64,000 nucleotides of DNA, from positions 4,576,001 to 4,640,000 of the forward strand of contig NZ_CP073653.1 of NCBI RefSeq assembly GCF_018223745.1, read 5' to 3'. Positions 47,750-57,998 of this stretch are shown here, piece after piece. Made by a program: the position numbers and the translations under genes. This stretch comes from Clostridium beijerinckii (GTDB lineage Bacteria > Bacillota > Clostridia > Clostridiales > Clostridiaceae). The notes under the pieces were generated by a model. That model had not been told where the DNA came from, did not search any database, and saw only the letters and a program-made list of their open reading frames with translations. Numbering within the stretch: position 1 is the first letter of the stretch; every line of letters begins with the position of its first letter.

Positions 47750-49012
47750 TTATATACTAGATAACGGTATTTTCACTAAAAACTTAGTGCCCCTATCAAT
47801 ATCACTTTCAACTTCTATACTTCCTCCCAAATTCTCTAAGAGATTTTTTACATGACATAACCCAATCCCCGTAGACATTGCCCCTGTCTCCTCATTGAAT
47901 TTTGTTGAAAATCCTATATTAAATATATACGGAAGTACATCTTTATCAATACCTGTCCCATTATCTGAAACATCAAGTAGTAATTCTTTTTGCGAAATTT
48001 CCCCAATCACATTTATCATATTATCGCCACTGCATGCCTCAATTGCGTTAATAATTAAATTATTTAGAATAGCAAATATATCATAATATCTTTTTATCGA
48101 ATAATCTTCTTCTAGCTTGAATTTTATAAATATATTAGAATTTACATTATCTATTTGTCTTTTTGTATTATCAGATATTATGCAGAAAATCTCTGACATA
48201 GACATGTACTCCGCCTTCTCAACATTTTGTACTAATTGATTGATTCCTCTAAGAACCCGGTCATTATTTTTACGGATTTCATGAGCATTTTGTGCAAGTG
48301 ATAACGCCTTAACTGAAAATTCTTCTTTATCCTTATTCATTTCATACAAATTGTAAGCTTCCCTCATTATAGTATTTAAATCATTTGTTGATTTTTGTAA
48401 ATAAAAAGCCTCCGCATATATTTTTGACACCATTAAATTTAATTCAGCATAACGTTTTTGATGCTCTAGTGTCTTAATATATAATTTTTGATATTTATAT
48501 ATTAAAAAAGCTGAACATTGTATAAATGCTCTAACAAGTGCTGTTACTATAATAACTTTTATAGTTGATATAGAAAACATATTTCTAACAAGTATTTCTG
48601 CTGTGTTGCATATTATATCAAAGCTTATTAATGACAAGTATAAATGTATTATAGACTTATTTCTCCTAGTTAGTGAAAATATAGTTCCTAAAATACCATA
48701 AATAATATAAAAAATAGCTGCCGGCATAAACTGCATTATAATATCATTTGAATAACTAGAAGATGACATTAATAATCCAATGCTACGAATAGAGGCAGTT
48801 ATAGTTCCTGTGATTATTCCGATTAAAACAGGATATATATTTTCCGATATAGAAAATATAAGCCCAATTACAATGACTCCAACTCCCAAAACAAACCTGC
48901 TATTAAATGGATAAATATATATTTGCGCCAAAATACTTATCAGAACAGAAAATAATACACTATTCTTTAAACAAATCTTAGTTCTCTCTGTCATTTTAAT
49001 TTTATACATCAT
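47750..49012 (-). CDS. GlnK/YcbA-like sensor histidine kinase
   Basis: 420 residues. The N-terminal half has about six transmembrane helices (residues 12-180) without a large extracellular loop. A coiled segment leads to the phospho-His in NAHEIRKNNDRVLRGINQ and an HATPase domain (NNLIINAIEACSG, DNGTGIDKDVLPYIF, STGIGLCHVKNLLENLGG). This layout and the adjacent YcbB-type regulator match the Bacillus glutamine-sensing pair GlnK-GlnL. Two ATG codons at 49012 and 49009 are equally possible starts. Confidence 0.8.
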   Translation of the reverse strand: MMYKIKMTERTKICLKNSVLFSVLISILAQIYIYPFNSRFVLGVGVIVIGLIFSISENIYPVLIGIITGTITASIRSIGLLMSSSSYSNDIIMQFMPAAIFYIIYGILGTIFSLTRRNKSIIHLYLSLISFDIICNTAEILVRNMFSISTIKVIIVTALVRAFIQCSAFLIYKYQKLYIKTLEHQKRYAELNLMVSKIYAEAFYLQKSTNDLNTIMREAYNLYEMNKDKEEFSVKALSLAQNAHEIRKNNDRVLRGINQLVQNVEKAEYMSMSEIFCIISDNTKRQIDNVNSNIFIKFKLEEDYSIKRYYDIFAILNNLIINAIEACSGDNMINVIGEISQKELLLDVSDNGTGIDKDVLPYIFNIGFSTKFNEETGAMSTGIGLCHVKNLLENLGGSIEVESDIDRGTKFLVKIPLSSI

Positions 49013-49118
49013 TATATTTGTTCCTTCACCATATAATAAAATCCATTATTGCTCTATAATTTATTTATAGAAAATAATACGCTTAGATTATCATCGAGTC
49101 AATTCAAGTTTTTACGAA

Positions 49119-49439
49119 TTAAAATATTAATCTTAAAATTGCTATTGAAATAATTCCTGTTAGCACTGTTAATAATAAATTATTTTTCTTAAGAGCAATC
49201 AGTATTGTTGGTATTGTAGCAAGCAATTCTGGAGATTTTCCTTGAAGTAAAAATTTATTATCGGTAATTAAAAGTTCTGCTACTATTAATGAAGCTAGTA
49301 TAGATATAGGTATATATGTCAAAAACTCTTCCACTTTCTTATTTAATTTTATCTTTGATAATATAGTTATTGGTAAAACTCTCGGCAACATAGTTACAAT
49401 ACAACCACCTATGATAACACTCCATACATAAGAATTCAT
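49119..49439 (-). CDS. azlD: AzlD-family branched-chain amino acid exporter subunit
   Basis: 106 residues, four hydrophobic helices. GGCIVTMLPRVLPITIL at the N-terminus and the Leu/Ile-rich helices are typical of AzlD. It overlaps azlC by four bases (ATGA), so the subunits are co-translated. With AzlC it exports branched-chain amino acids or their analogues such as azaleucine. Confidence 0.88.
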   Translation of the reverse strand: MNSYVWSVIIGGCIVTMLPRVLPITILSKIKLNKKVEEFLTYIPISILASLIVAELLITDNKFLLQGKSPELLATIPTILIALKKNNLLLTVLTGIISIAILRLIF

Positions 49440-50170
49440 TCTTTAATCACCACCCCAATTAAAGCACCAGCAATTGCTGATATAATAACGCCAATACTAG
49501 TAGATACATATATTGCACTTACTATTAACACTATGGAAGATACAATAATAATTATTAAAGCTTTTCTTATCTTTACATTTCCTTTTACAGATGAAATTAG
49601 CAATCCTATAAACATGGCTGTTAATGCAAAGTCTAACCCTAAAGCCTTATAATCTGGAATAAAACCACCAATAAGAACGCCAATTCCTGTTGCAAGAATC
49701 CAATTTATATATGCAGTAATGTTTAAACCCGTAATCCATAAATTATTAATTTTCTTATTCCTCAACCCCTCTGCTGATGCAACTACAAAAGTTTCATCTG
49801 TTAAAAGCATCCCTATAAAAAAGTTTTTTAAGACTGAATTCTCTTTGAAATATGGAGCTACTGACGCACTCATAAACAAATGTCTAAAGTTAACAAAGAA
49901 AATAGTAAATATTATGCTGGGTATTGGTGACGATGATAAAATCATACTCGAAGCTATAAATTGCGATGATCCTCCATATATAAAAGCACTCATCCCCATT
50001 GCTTCCCAAACTGTCAAACCACAAGATTTACTCAAAATTCCACATGCAAGCCCTAAACTTATGTACCCAAATATAGTTGGAATACAGTCTTTCACTCCCT
50101 GAATAAAATAATACGAGTTGTTTTTATTCTTTATTTCTAAAGAATCATTTGGTATTTTCCCCAATTCCAT
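49436..50170 (-). CDS. azlC: AzlC-family amino acid exporter
   Basis: 244 residues, seven or eight membrane helices. FGYISLGLACGILSKSCGLT and YGGSSQFIASSMILS are characteristic of AzlC. AAGGGGG precedes the ATG at 50170. It is transcribed divergently from an XRE-cupin regulator gene, a common pairing for this exporter, which makes that protein the likely regulator. Confidence 0.9.
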   Translation of the reverse strand: MELGKIPNDSLEIKNKNNSYYFIQGVKDCIPTIFGYISLGLACGILSKSCGLTVWEAMGMSAFIYGGSSQFIASSMILSSSPIPSIIFTIFFVNFRHLFMSASVAPYFKENSVLKNFFIGMLLTDETFVVASAEGLRNKKINNLWITGLNITAYINWILATGIGVLIGGFIPDYKALGLDFALTAMFIGLLISSVKGNVKIRKALIIIIVSSIVLIVSAIYVSTSIGVIISAIAGALIGVVIKE

Positions 50171-50230
50171 AAAATGCCCCCTTGATACTTTTTGTATAAA
50201 ACCGTAATATATATTATATACATTGTACGT

Positions 50231-50273
50231 TATACTTTATATTATGCTATATCTTACATTTGTACTTTATATT
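50231..50273. promoter_or_regulatory. direct repeats in the azlC/XRE-cupin divergent region
   Basis: TATACTTTATATT (50231-50243) and TGTACTTTATATT (50261-50273), exactly 30 bases apart, about three helical turns. They lie between the two start codons and are candidate binding sites for the XRE-cupin regulator. Confidence 0.35.
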
Positions 50274-50290
50274 TGTCAAGGAGTGAAAAT

Positions 50291-50842
50291 ATGAATTTAA
50301 ATAATATTATTGCTGGGAATTTGAAAAGATTAAGAAATGAAAGACAATTAAGCTTAAGCAAACTTTCTGATATTTGCGGTGTCAGTAAAGTAATGCTAGG
50401 GCAAATCGAACGTGGTGAATCTAATCCAACTATTAATACAATATGGAAGATTGCTGGTGGACTTAGGGTTCCATATACATCCCTTATTGATGAGCCAATA
50501 AAAAATGATATTTTAATAAAAAAAGAAGATTCTAAGCACCAAGAATCTCCTGATAATAAATATAGAGTTTATTGCTATTTTGCAAGCAATTCAAATAGGA
50601 ATTTTGAACTTTTTACTGTAGAACTAGATGGCAATAGCACATATGAATCCAATTCCCATGGCGAAAAGACTCAAGAATATATAATAGTTTATGATGGTGA
50701 GTTATCTTTAAATGTGGATAATATAACTTATATCCTAACTCCTGGTGATTCCATAGTGTTTGATTCATCCAAGCCACATTCATATACAAACTTGACTAAT
50801 AGCATGATAAGAATGACTATAATTAACTATTACGTTATATAA
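50291..50842 (+). CDS. XRE-family regulator with cupin domain
   Basis: 183 residues from the ATG at 50291, which has AAGGAG upstream; an ATA start 99 bases earlier would cover the promoter region. The N-terminal helix-turn-helix (LSKLSDICGVSKVMLGQIE, RGESNPTINTIWKIAGGL) is followed by a cupin (EYIIVYDGELSLNV, LTPGDSIVFDSSKPHSY). Such proteins sense small molecules through the cupin. Divergent placement from azlCD suggests control of that exporter. Confidence 0.9.
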   Translation: MNLNNIIAGNLKRLRNERQLSLSKLSDICGVSKVMLGQIERGESNPTINTIWKIAGGLRVPYTSLIDEPIKNDILIKKEDSKHQESPDNKYRVYCYFASNSNRNFELFTVELDGNSTYESNSHGEKTQEYIIVYDGELSLNVDNITYILTPGDSIVFDSSKPHSYTNLTNSMIRMTIINYYVI

Positions 50843-50851
50843 ACTAGTCGC

Positions 50852-51766
50852 TTACCAAATAACATTTGCCAGATACAAAATTATTGGTATAGTAATCAGT
50901 GATAGCAATGTGCTTAAGCCAACTAATTTAGCTCCATACTCATAATCTCCTCCATACATCTGGGAAAACATTGGTACCGTAAGCCCTACTGGCGTAGCCA
51001 TAGCTATTAATACAACTTTTTTTATTTCTATTAAATACGGTGGTAAAAATTTAAATAATATCATTATTATAACTGGAATAACGATAAGTTTTATAAACGC
51101 TACAAAGTAAGCATGTTTATCATTAAATAGTGTAATTAGTTTTGACTTAGCAATATACGTACCAAGTAAAATCATAGCAATAGGCGTATTGGTTTGTCCA
51201 ACTAAGTTAAACGCATCATAAAAAAGCTTTGGCAGCTTTACGGGTGAAATAAAAACAAGCAATCCAAATGCCACAGCTATTATTCCAGGATTAAACAAAA
51301 CACTTTTTAAGGTAATTAAACTTTTATTATTTGATACTGTATATATTCCATAAGTGTAACTCAGTATATTAAAACAAACTAGGTATGCTGATAAAAAAAA
51401 CACCTTTTCTATCCCCATTATGCTAGTAACTAGTGGGATTCCAATAAATCCCGCATTTGCAAATCCGATTGCAAATTTATCTATTCTCTGATCTTTCTTA
51501 AAGACAATTTTACCCACAAAAAAGCCTATTAACATTGCACATAACGAAATAAAAAAAGAAATTCCTAGCTCCTTTAACTTATCTATAGAAAATTCCATTT
51601 GATAGCGTGTTAACATAATCATTGGATTGATAACCCAAACTAAAAGATTAGATATTTGTTTGGCTCCATCTTCATTAATTAATTTTTTGCGGTAGACTAT
51701 AAATCCAATTGCCATTAATATGTACATGATACTTACTTGTCCAACTATTGTAAAAATAATCTCCAT
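50852..51766 (-). CDS. AEC (auxin efflux carrier) family transporter
   Basis: 304 residues with about ten hydrophobic helices. Marks are the N-terminal MAIGFIVYRKKLI, GFANAGFIGIPLV and the C-terminal ATPVGLTVPMFSQMYGGD. Bacterial AEC proteins carry organic acids such as malate or malonate, or amino acids; the substrate is unknown here. It converges with the XRE-cupin gene, ending about 10 bases from it. A structured element lies in the gap upstream. Confidence 0.87.
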   Translation of the reverse strand: MEIIFTIVGQVSIMYILMAIGFIVYRKKLINEDGAKQISNLLVWVINPMIMLTRYQMEFSIDKLKELGISFFISLCAMLIGFFVGKIVFKKDQRIDKFAIGFANAGFIGIPLVTSIMGIEKVFFLSAYLVCFNILSYTYGIYTVSNNKSLITLKSVLFNPGIIAVAFGLLVFISPVKLPKLFYDAFNLVGQTNTPIAMILLGTYIAKSKLITLFNDKHAYFVAFIKLIVIPVIIMILFKFLPPYLIEIKKVVLIAMATPVGLTVPMFSQMYGGDYEYGAKLVGLSTLLSLITIPIILYLANVIW

Positions 51767-52025
51767 AATACTTTATCCTTCCGTTCTAAAAATGACTTTA
51801 AATATATGAGTGCTTTACATGATAATTCATTATAAACTAAATCTTTCCTTCTGATAAATCATTATATCAATTACCTATTTTAATATACAAGTCTAAAAGC
51901 AATAAATTTAAATATTAGCAAGCTAGCCATATATATTACTAGCTTATTAACATTTAAATTTGCTTTAATTCTATATTAAGCTATAAGTTACTTCATTAAA
52001 TAAGTAACTCACATTCAAAAAATAA
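51767..52025. other. intergenic DNA upstream of the AEC transporter gene
   Basis: AT-rich with one hairpin, AAGCTAG/CTAGCTT (51920-51945). It may be a terminator or part of the transporter's leader; no U-run is obvious. Confidence 0.4.
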
Positions 52026-52146
52026 CAAGTCCATTTACCAACCTATTTTCCATCATCATTCGTCGGTAATTTGACCTAATATGCACGCTATAAGGTCAAT
52101 TTCTCTCCGTATCTAATGAAAAATATTCATGACAACATTGGACTTG
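52026..52146 (-). ncRNA. candidate structured RNA element, function unknown
   Basis: Outer arms CAAGTCCA (minus strand, 52139-52146) and TGGACTTG (52026-52033) close a region that folds into three further hairpins: ATGAA/TTCAT, AATTGACCT/AGGTCAAATT (one bulge) and TTACCGAC/GTTGGTAA. On the minus strand the closing arm is followed by TTATTTTTTG. It starts 30 bases after the cheB stop. It could be an unusual terminator, a leader for the AEC transporter gene, or a mobile-element-like repeat. It matches no riboswitch consensus that I recognise. Confidence 0.45.
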
Positions 52147-52175
52147 ATATTTATTTTCATGTATCTAAACTAAAT

Positions 52176-53243
52176 TTATAAGTTTAACATTATTGTCTCA
52201 AACATGTCGCTTAGTGCTACCTGACTATCTGCAAGACCTGCTTCAAACACTACTTTAGGCATGCCATAAACTATACAGGATTCTTCTGCCTCAACTATAA
52301 CATATCCATTATTATTTTTTACATTCTGACAGCCTGCTAACCCGTCATTACCCATTCCCGTTAAAATTACAGAGACTAGCTTATCTTTAAAAATAGGCGC
52401 TGCCGAATTTAAAGTAACATTAATTGATGGCTTGTATAGGCTGTCTACATTTTTCATATCCTCAACTTTAAAAACTATGCTATTATCCTGGCTTTTTTCT
52501 AATAGTGTTTGAAATCCCGCTGGTGCTATATATATTTTTCCTCGTTCAAGTATATCTCCATTCTCTACTTCTTTAACATGTAGATTACATATGGTATCAA
52601 ATCTTTCAGCTAGCGGTCCAGTAAATCCTGGTGGCATATGCTGGATTACAATAACTGGCCTGCATAAATCCTTTGGAAATCTTGGCAATATTGATTGAAG
52701 TGCGGATGGTCCTCCTGTTGAGCACCCAATAATAAGCAGCTCCCTCTTCATGAGTTTTTCACCACAATTAATCTGCTGTTTATCATATTTAATATTTTCT
52801 AAATCTGCATTACTATCTTCTTTATTCTTTTGTACCTTACTACTGCCTGCAATTACTTTTAGTTTACTAAGAAAATCATTTATTGTTTCCTCTTTTATGT
52901 TCTCCCCTACTAATGAACCTTTTAAGAAAATATCGATTGCTCCGAGCTCTAAAGCCTTTAGTGCTGTCCTAGTACCATCTTCCGTATGATTACTCAGCAT
53001 CACAACTGGTACAGGGCAAGTTTTCATAATTTCTTTTAGGGCACTTATTCCATCCATTTCTGGCATTTCTACATCCAATGTTACTATATCAGGTTTTAAT
53101 CTTTGTATCTTTTCTATTGCGTCCAATCCATTTCTAGCGATTCCTATTATAAAAAATTGAGGATCTCTTTCTATAATAAGGCTTATACATCTCCTCATAA
53201 AGGAGGAATCATCTACAACTAAAACACCATATTGTTTCATCAT
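52176..53243 (-). CDS. cheB: chemotaxis protein-glutamate methylesterase CheB
   Basis: 355 residues. The receiver domain has VVDDSSFMRR, phospho-Asp in IVTLDVEMPEMDG and a conserved Lys (FLKGSL). The C-terminal methylesterase has the catalytic Ser in IGCSTGGPSAL, His in VIQHMPPGFTGPLA and Asp in LTGMGNDGLAG. Removes methyl groups from receptors when phosphorylated by CheA. It overlaps cheR by four bases and is the last gene of the operon. Confidence 0.95.
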   Translation of the reverse strand: MMKQYGVLVVDDSSFMRRCISLIIERDPQFFIIGIARNGLDAIEKIQRLKPDIVTLDVEMPEMDGISALKEIMKTCPVPVVMLSNHTEDGTRTALKALELGAIDIFLKGSLVGENIKEETINDFLSKLKVIAGSSKVQKNKEDSNADLENIKYDKQQINCGEKLMKRELLIIGCSTGGPSALQSILPRFPKDLCRPVIVIQHMPPGFTGPLAERFDTICNLHVKEVENGDILERGKIYIAPAGFQTLLEKSQDNSIVFKVEDMKNVDSLYKPSINVTLNSAAPIFKDKLVSVILTGMGNDGLAGCQNVKNNNGYVIVEAEESCIVYGMPKVVFEAGLADSQVALSDMFETIMLNL

Positions 53244-54052
53244 GCTTTCTCTCCCTTCTTATAATAAAAGATCGATGGAGTATAAACAGTATCAAAGCCT
53301 GGATTGACATTAGTAACTGTTTCTGCATGGCCTAAAAATAAATATCCTGTTTCATTAAGAATATTGTAAAACGAAAGAGCAGCTTTTTTAGTAAATTCTG
53401 TATCAAAATATATCAAAACATTCCTGCAGAGTATTATATCAACTCTTCCAACTTCTTGTTCGATATTTTTATCAAACATATTTAAATTCTTAAACTTTAC
53501 AAGTTTTCTTATTTCATCCTTAACCTTGTAGTCATCTTCAATTTTATCAAAATATTTATCTAACATTCCATAAGGCATCTTCCTAAAGGACAAAGATTTA
53601 CTACTGTATACCCCATTTTCAGCTTTATCTAATACTTTTTTATTAATATCCGAGGCTATTATTTCAACAGAACCATTTTGAAAAAGCATTGTTTCTTTTA
53701 TTAACATTGCTAATGTATAGGGTTCTTCCCCACTTGAACAAGCTGCACACCAGATTCTAAAAGTTTTTTCCTTTGAATAGTCTTCAAATTTAGGGAAAAC
53801 ATTAGTTTGCAATTCTCTTAATAAATTTTCTTCTCTAAAGAAATAAGTTTCATTTACTGTTATTAGTTCAATTAATGTATCTCTTTCTTTTTCTTCTATT
53901 TTAACGTATCCGCAATATTCCCAAACACTAAGTCCAAGTTCTTTAATTCTATAGGTTATCTTACTTTCAAGTGAAGGAAGATTTTTGGAGTAGTCAATGC
54001 CACAGAATTCATATATATAACTCGCCAATTGTTCTAATGCCATAATACTCAT
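53240..54052 (-). CDS. cheR: chemotaxis protein methyltransferase CheR
   Basis: 270 residues. The N-terminal helical domain is followed by the SAM-binding methyltransferase: NETYFFREE, WCAACSSGEEPYTLAML, ASDINKKVLDKA and DIILCRNVLIYFD. It methylates glutamates of receptors, here probably the giant soluble receptor encoded just upstream. There is no C-terminal TPR extension. The ATG at 54052 has AGGAGG about 12 bases away. Confidence 0.95.
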   Translation of the reverse strand: MSIMALEQLASYIYEFCGIDYSKNLPSLESKITYRIKELGLSVWEYCGYVKIEEKERDTLIELITVNETYFFREENLLRELQTNVFPKFEDYSKEKTFRIWCAACSSGEEPYTLAMLIKETMLFQNGSVEIIASDINKKVLDKAENGVYSSKSLSFRKMPYGMLDKYFDKIEDDYKVKDEIRKLVKFKNLNMFDKNIEQEVGRVDIILCRNVLIYFDTEFTKKAALSFYNILNETGYLFLGHAETVTNVNPGFDTVYTPSIFYYKKGEKA

Positions 54053-54212
54053 AATTTAAAATTTCCTCCTTATATTTAAAACCACAATTTATTCCTTTAA
54101 TATATAAGTTGCTCTAAATATTTTTAAATTTAGAATTACAAAATTCTAATAATTAGCCTTAATATAATTTTCCCGTAGCAACTTATATACTCATATAGAA
54201 TTTATTATCTAG

Positions 54213-57200
54213 TTATTCAACTAACTCCTCTAATGATTTTTTTATTTCTAATGTATACTCAGAAAGTTCTCTAGTAATACTTGAAGTTTTTTGAACATCC
54301 CTTACATTTAAGTTAACTACATTATTTATATCTTCAATATGTTTTCTAAGCTCTTCAACTTCTCTTGCCTGTACCTTAGTAGCTATTGTTACTTCATTTG
54401 CTTGTTCCGTAACATTCTTAAAGTTATCTGTGATTCTATCAGTAGATTTTGTTTGTTCATTCATGGCCCAAGTTATCTGCTTCATATCTTCCCTAGAACA
54501 TCTTACACCTTTTATAATATTTTCTACTCCTGATGCCTGCTCTTTAGATACCTCAGTAACTTGTTGTGCCACTTTTGTAACATTTTCTGCTGAATTTACA
54601 ATATTCTTTCCTTGTTTTGCCTGCTCTTTTACTGCTACAGCTATTTGTCTTACTTGCTCTCTAGAATTAGTTATTCCCTTAACTACTTCTTCAACTCCTA
54701 TAGCTTGTTCTTTCACTGCTCTTGTTACTTGCTCCGACTGTTCTGCTACGTTTTCTACAGAAACTACAATGTCTTTCCCTTGTTTTGCTTGTTCTTTCAC
54801 TGCTACTGTTATTTGTCTTACTTGTTCTCTGGCATTTTCTATACCTTTTACTATTTCGCCAACCCCAGCTGCTTGCTCTTTCATAGCTTGTGTTACCTCT
54901 GCAGTTTGACTTGTAACCTCTGCTACTAGCTTAGTCATTGATTTTCCTTGTATCGTCTGTGCTATCATGGCATCAGTTATCTGCTTAACTTGTTCTCTTG
55001 CATTCACTACCCCTTGAATAATTTCATCTACTCCACTGGCTTGTTCTTTAACAGCCGTAGTTACCAGTGCTGCCTGATTAGTTACATTTTCTACAGAAGC
55101 AACAATATTTTCCCCTTGCTTTGCTTGTTCTTTTACCGCCACAGTAATTTGTCTTACTTGCTCTCTTGCATTTACTATTCCTTTAACTATTTCTTCTACG
55201 CCTATTGTTTGTTCATTAGTTACTACAGCTATTTGAACTGCTTGATTTGTTACATTTTGTACCGCTGCTACAATATCTCCACCTTGTTTTGCTTGTTCTT
55301 TTACCGCAAGCGTTACTTGTCTTACTTGTTCTCTTGCATTTACAACGCCTTTAATTACTTCCTCTACTCCATTTGCTTGTTCTTTAACAGCCATAGTCAC
55401 CTGCGCTGCTTGATTTGTTACATTTTCGACAGATCCAACAATATCTTGTCCCTGTTTTGCTTGTTCTTTTACTGCTACTGTAATTTGTCTTACCTGCTCT
55501 CTTGCATTCGCCACACCTTTTATTACTTCATCAATTCCCGCTGCTTGCTCTTTTACTGCTACTGCGACCTCATTTGTTTGATTAACAACATTTTCTATAG
55601 ACAAAGCGATATTTTTTCCTTGTTTTGCCTGTTCTTTCACTGCTACTGTTATTTGCCTTACTTGTTCCTTAGCATTTACAACACCTTTTATTACTTCCTC
55701 TACACCAGCAGCTTGTTCCTTTACTGCTATTGTAACCTCATTTGTTTGATTAACAACGTTATTTATGGCTTTACTAATATTTCCCCCTTGACTTGCTTGT
55801 TCTTTTACCGCTACTGTTATTTGTCTTACTTGTTCTCTTGAATTTTCGACACCTTTTATTATTTCATCTATGCCAATAACTTGTTCTTTTACTGCTATTG
55901 CAACTTCATCGGCTTGATTTGTTACATTTTCGACAGCTCCAACAATATTTTGTCCTTGTTTAGATTGTTCATTCATTGCTATATTAATTTGCACTACTTG
56001 TTCTCTTGCATTTGCTACACCTTTTATTACATTTTCTACACTTATAGCTTGTTCCCTTGTAGCTTGTGTAACCATAGATGCTTGATTAGTAACATTTCTC
56101 ATAGATTCGAGTATTTCTCTGCTTCCTTTATTTTGACTGTCAGTTGCCAAAGTTATTTCTTTGATTTCATTAGTCACATTTTCTATTCCACCAACTATTT
56201 TTTCTATTACAGTGCCAACTTCATTACTTAATCTTGATCCATATTCAACTTTCTCAGTTCCAACTTCTATCGCCTTAATTGCATTGGTAGTTTCTCCCTG
56301 GATTCCTTTTATAAGTTCAGATATTTCCTTTGTAGCTGTAGCAGTTCTCTCAGCTAGTTTCCTCACTTCATCAGCTACTACCGCAAATCCTTTTCCGTGT
56401 TCTCCTGCTCTTGCAGCTTCAATTGCAGCATTTAAAGCAAGTAAATTTGTTTGATCTGCTATATCATCTATTACATCTATAATGCTTCCAATTTTATCAG
56501 AACTCTTTCCTAAGTTAGTTATTACACTTTCTGCCTTGTGGATAACCTCAGATATTTCACCTATAGCGACTAATGTATTAGCTACAGCTGTTTGTCCATC
56601 CTTAACATCTGATTTCACTACATCACTTAATGAATTTACATTTTGAGCATTTTGAGCCACTTGACTTATTGATGCCGCCATGTCCTCAACCGTCTTATAA
56701 GTTTCATTTGAAGCTTTTTGCAGTTCTTCAGCATTACCAGCTACTCCTTGAATAGATTTTCCCATTTCTTCTATAGACGCAGATATTTCTTCTACTGATC
56801 TTGTAGTACTCTCACTATTTCCTGCTACTTGCTGAATAGATACTACTACCTCTTGTACCGCAGCCGCCGCTTCATTTGCAGAGCCTCTTAAACTTTCAGC
56901 ATTTCCTGCTACTCCCCTAACTGATTTACCCATTTGTTCTACTGATGACGATATTTGTTCAACTGAGCTTGCTGTGCTCTCACTATTTCCTGCTACTTGC
57001 TGTATTGATGCTACCATTTCTTGTATAGCCGCTGCTGATTCATCTGTTGAAACTTTTAAACTTTCTGTATTAGTAGCTACTCCTTTTATTGATACACCCA
57101 TTTCTTCAATTGATGATGATATTTCTTCAACTGAACTTGCTGTACTTTCACTATTTTTTGCCACTTCTTCAATTGATACTACAATTGATTGCACCGATGC

Positions 57201-57962
57201 TTCTGCATTTTCAGCAGTATCCTTCAATCCCTCTGCATTTTTTGCAACACCTTGTATTGATTTTCCCATTTCCTCAATAGATGCCGATATTTGTTCTACT
57301 GAACTTGCTGTGCTTTCACTATTTCCTGCTACTTGCTGAATTGATGCTACTACTTCTTGAATTGATACAGTCACATCTTTTGCTGAAGAAGTTAAACTTT
57401 CTGCATTTCCAGCTACTCCTTTAACTGATTTCCCCATTTGCTCTACTGAAAAAGAAATTTCTTCTACTGATTTTGATGCGCTCTCTCCATTCCCTGCTAC
57501 TTGCTGAATTGATGCCACCATTTCTTGTATTGATTCTGAAACATCCTTAGCTGATCCAGTCATTTCTTCCGCATTTCCTGCGACCACTTTAATTGATTTA
57601 CCCATTTCCTCAATTGAATTTGATATTTCTTCAATTGAACCTGATACACTTTCGCTATTACCTGCAACCTGTTTTGATGATACAGCTATTTCCTCAAGTG
57701 AGCTTTGCGACTTTTGAGCGACATTCGTTAATTGCTCTGCATTTATCACAACTCCATTTATAGATTTAGCCATTTCACTTGTGAGAGAATTTACTGACTT
57801 CACAGCTTCTGATTGATCAATTGTTCCTTTTGTAACTTGTTCATTTATATTTGATAATTCTTTTAATTTCTCATCAAGCTTTTTAGATGCAAAAACTGCA
57901 TTATCTACCCTTCTTAAACCTCCTATAAGCTTAATTCCAATATTTCTTTTAAAACTACCCAT
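54213..57962 (-). CDS. giant soluble chemoreceptor made of 56-residue repeats
   Basis: 1249 residues, no signal peptide and no transmembrane helix. Residues 60-451 are seven repeats of exactly 56 residues (type: [32 protein letters not shown]). Residues 452-604 hold the conserved MCP signalling core, with the hairpin tip [28 protein letters not shown] near 511-538. Residues 605-1220 are eleven further 56-residue repeats of another type ([36 protein letters not shown]). Fifty-six residues is eight heptads, so the protein should be a very long coiled-coil hairpin. Typical MCPs have 500-700 residues. It sits between cheA and cheR, so it is probably the dedicated receptor of this system. No separate ligand-binding domain is visible. 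Confidence 0.9.
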   Translation of the reverse strand: MGSFKRNIGIKLIGGLRRVDNAVFASKKLDEKLKELSNINEQVTKGTIDQSEAVKSVNSLTSEMAKSINGVVINAEQLTNVAQKSQSSLEEIAVSSKQVAGNSESVSGSIEEISNSIEEMGKSIKVVAGNAEEMTGSAKDVSESIQEMVASIQQVAGNGESASKSVEEISFSVEQMGKSVKGVAGNAESLTSSAKDVTVSIQEVVASIQQVAGNSESTASSVEQISASIEEMGKSIQGVAKNAEGLKDTAENAEASVQSIVVSIEEVAKNSESTASSVEEISSSIEEMGVSIKGVATNTESLKVSTDESAAAIQEMVASIQQVAGNSESTASSVEQISSSVEQMGKSVRGVAGNAESLRGSANEAAAAVQEVVVSIQQVAGNSESTTRSVEEISASIEEMGKSIQGVAGNAEELQKASNETYKTVEDMAASISQVAQNAQNVNSLSDVVKSDVKDGQTAVANTLVAIGEISEVIHKAESVITNLGKSSDKIGSIIDVIDDIADQTNLLALNAAIEAARAGEHGKGFAVVADEVRKLAERTATATKEISELIKGIQGETTNAIKAIEVGTEKVEYGSRLSNEVGTVIEKIVGGIENVTNEIKEITLATDSQNKGSREILESMRNVTNQASMVTQATREQAISVENVIKGVANAREQVVQINIAMNEQSKQGQNIVGAVENVTNQADEVAIAVKEQVIGIDEIIKGVENSREQVRQITVAVKEQASQGGNISKAINNVVNQTNEVTIAVKEQAAGVEEVIKGVVNAKEQVRQITVAVKEQAKQGKNIALSIENVVNQTNEVAVAVKEQAAGIDEVIKGVANAREQVRQITVAVKEQAKQGQDIVGSVENVTNQAAQVTMAVKEQANGVEEVIKGVVNAREQVRQVTLAVKEQAKQGGDIVAAVQNVTNQAVQIAVVTNEQTIGVEEIVKGIVNAREQVRQITVAVKEQAKQGENIVASVENVTNQAALVTTAVKEQASGVDEIIQGVVNAREQVKQITDAMIAQTIQGKSMTKLVAEVTSQTAEVTQAMKEQAAGVGEIVKGIENAREQVRQITVAVKEQAKQGKDIVVSVENVAEQSEQVTRAVKEQAIGVEEVVKGITNSREQVRQIAVAVKEQAKQGKNIVNSAENVTKVAQQVTEVSKEQASGVENIIKGVRCSREDMKQITWAMNEQTKSTDRITDNFKNVTEQANEVTIATKVQAREVEELRKHIEDINNVVNLNVRDVQKTSSITRELSEYTLEIKKSLEELVE

Positions 57963-57998
57963 TTATATACGCCTCCACACTTTCTGATCTTTTGCTTA

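Noticed and set aside
52026-52146. Assignment of the multi-hairpin element as a known c-di-GMP or other riboswitch
   Set aside because: I could not match it to the conserved loops of GEMM, lysine, TPP, SAM, purine or tetrahydrofolate riboswitches.
54339-57339. Several long plus-strand ORFs opposite the giant receptor gene
   Set aside because: They are shadows of the repetitive minus-strand gene: their odd Cys/Tyr/Phe- or Ser/Thr-rich composition mirrors its codons, and none has a credible start or known domain.
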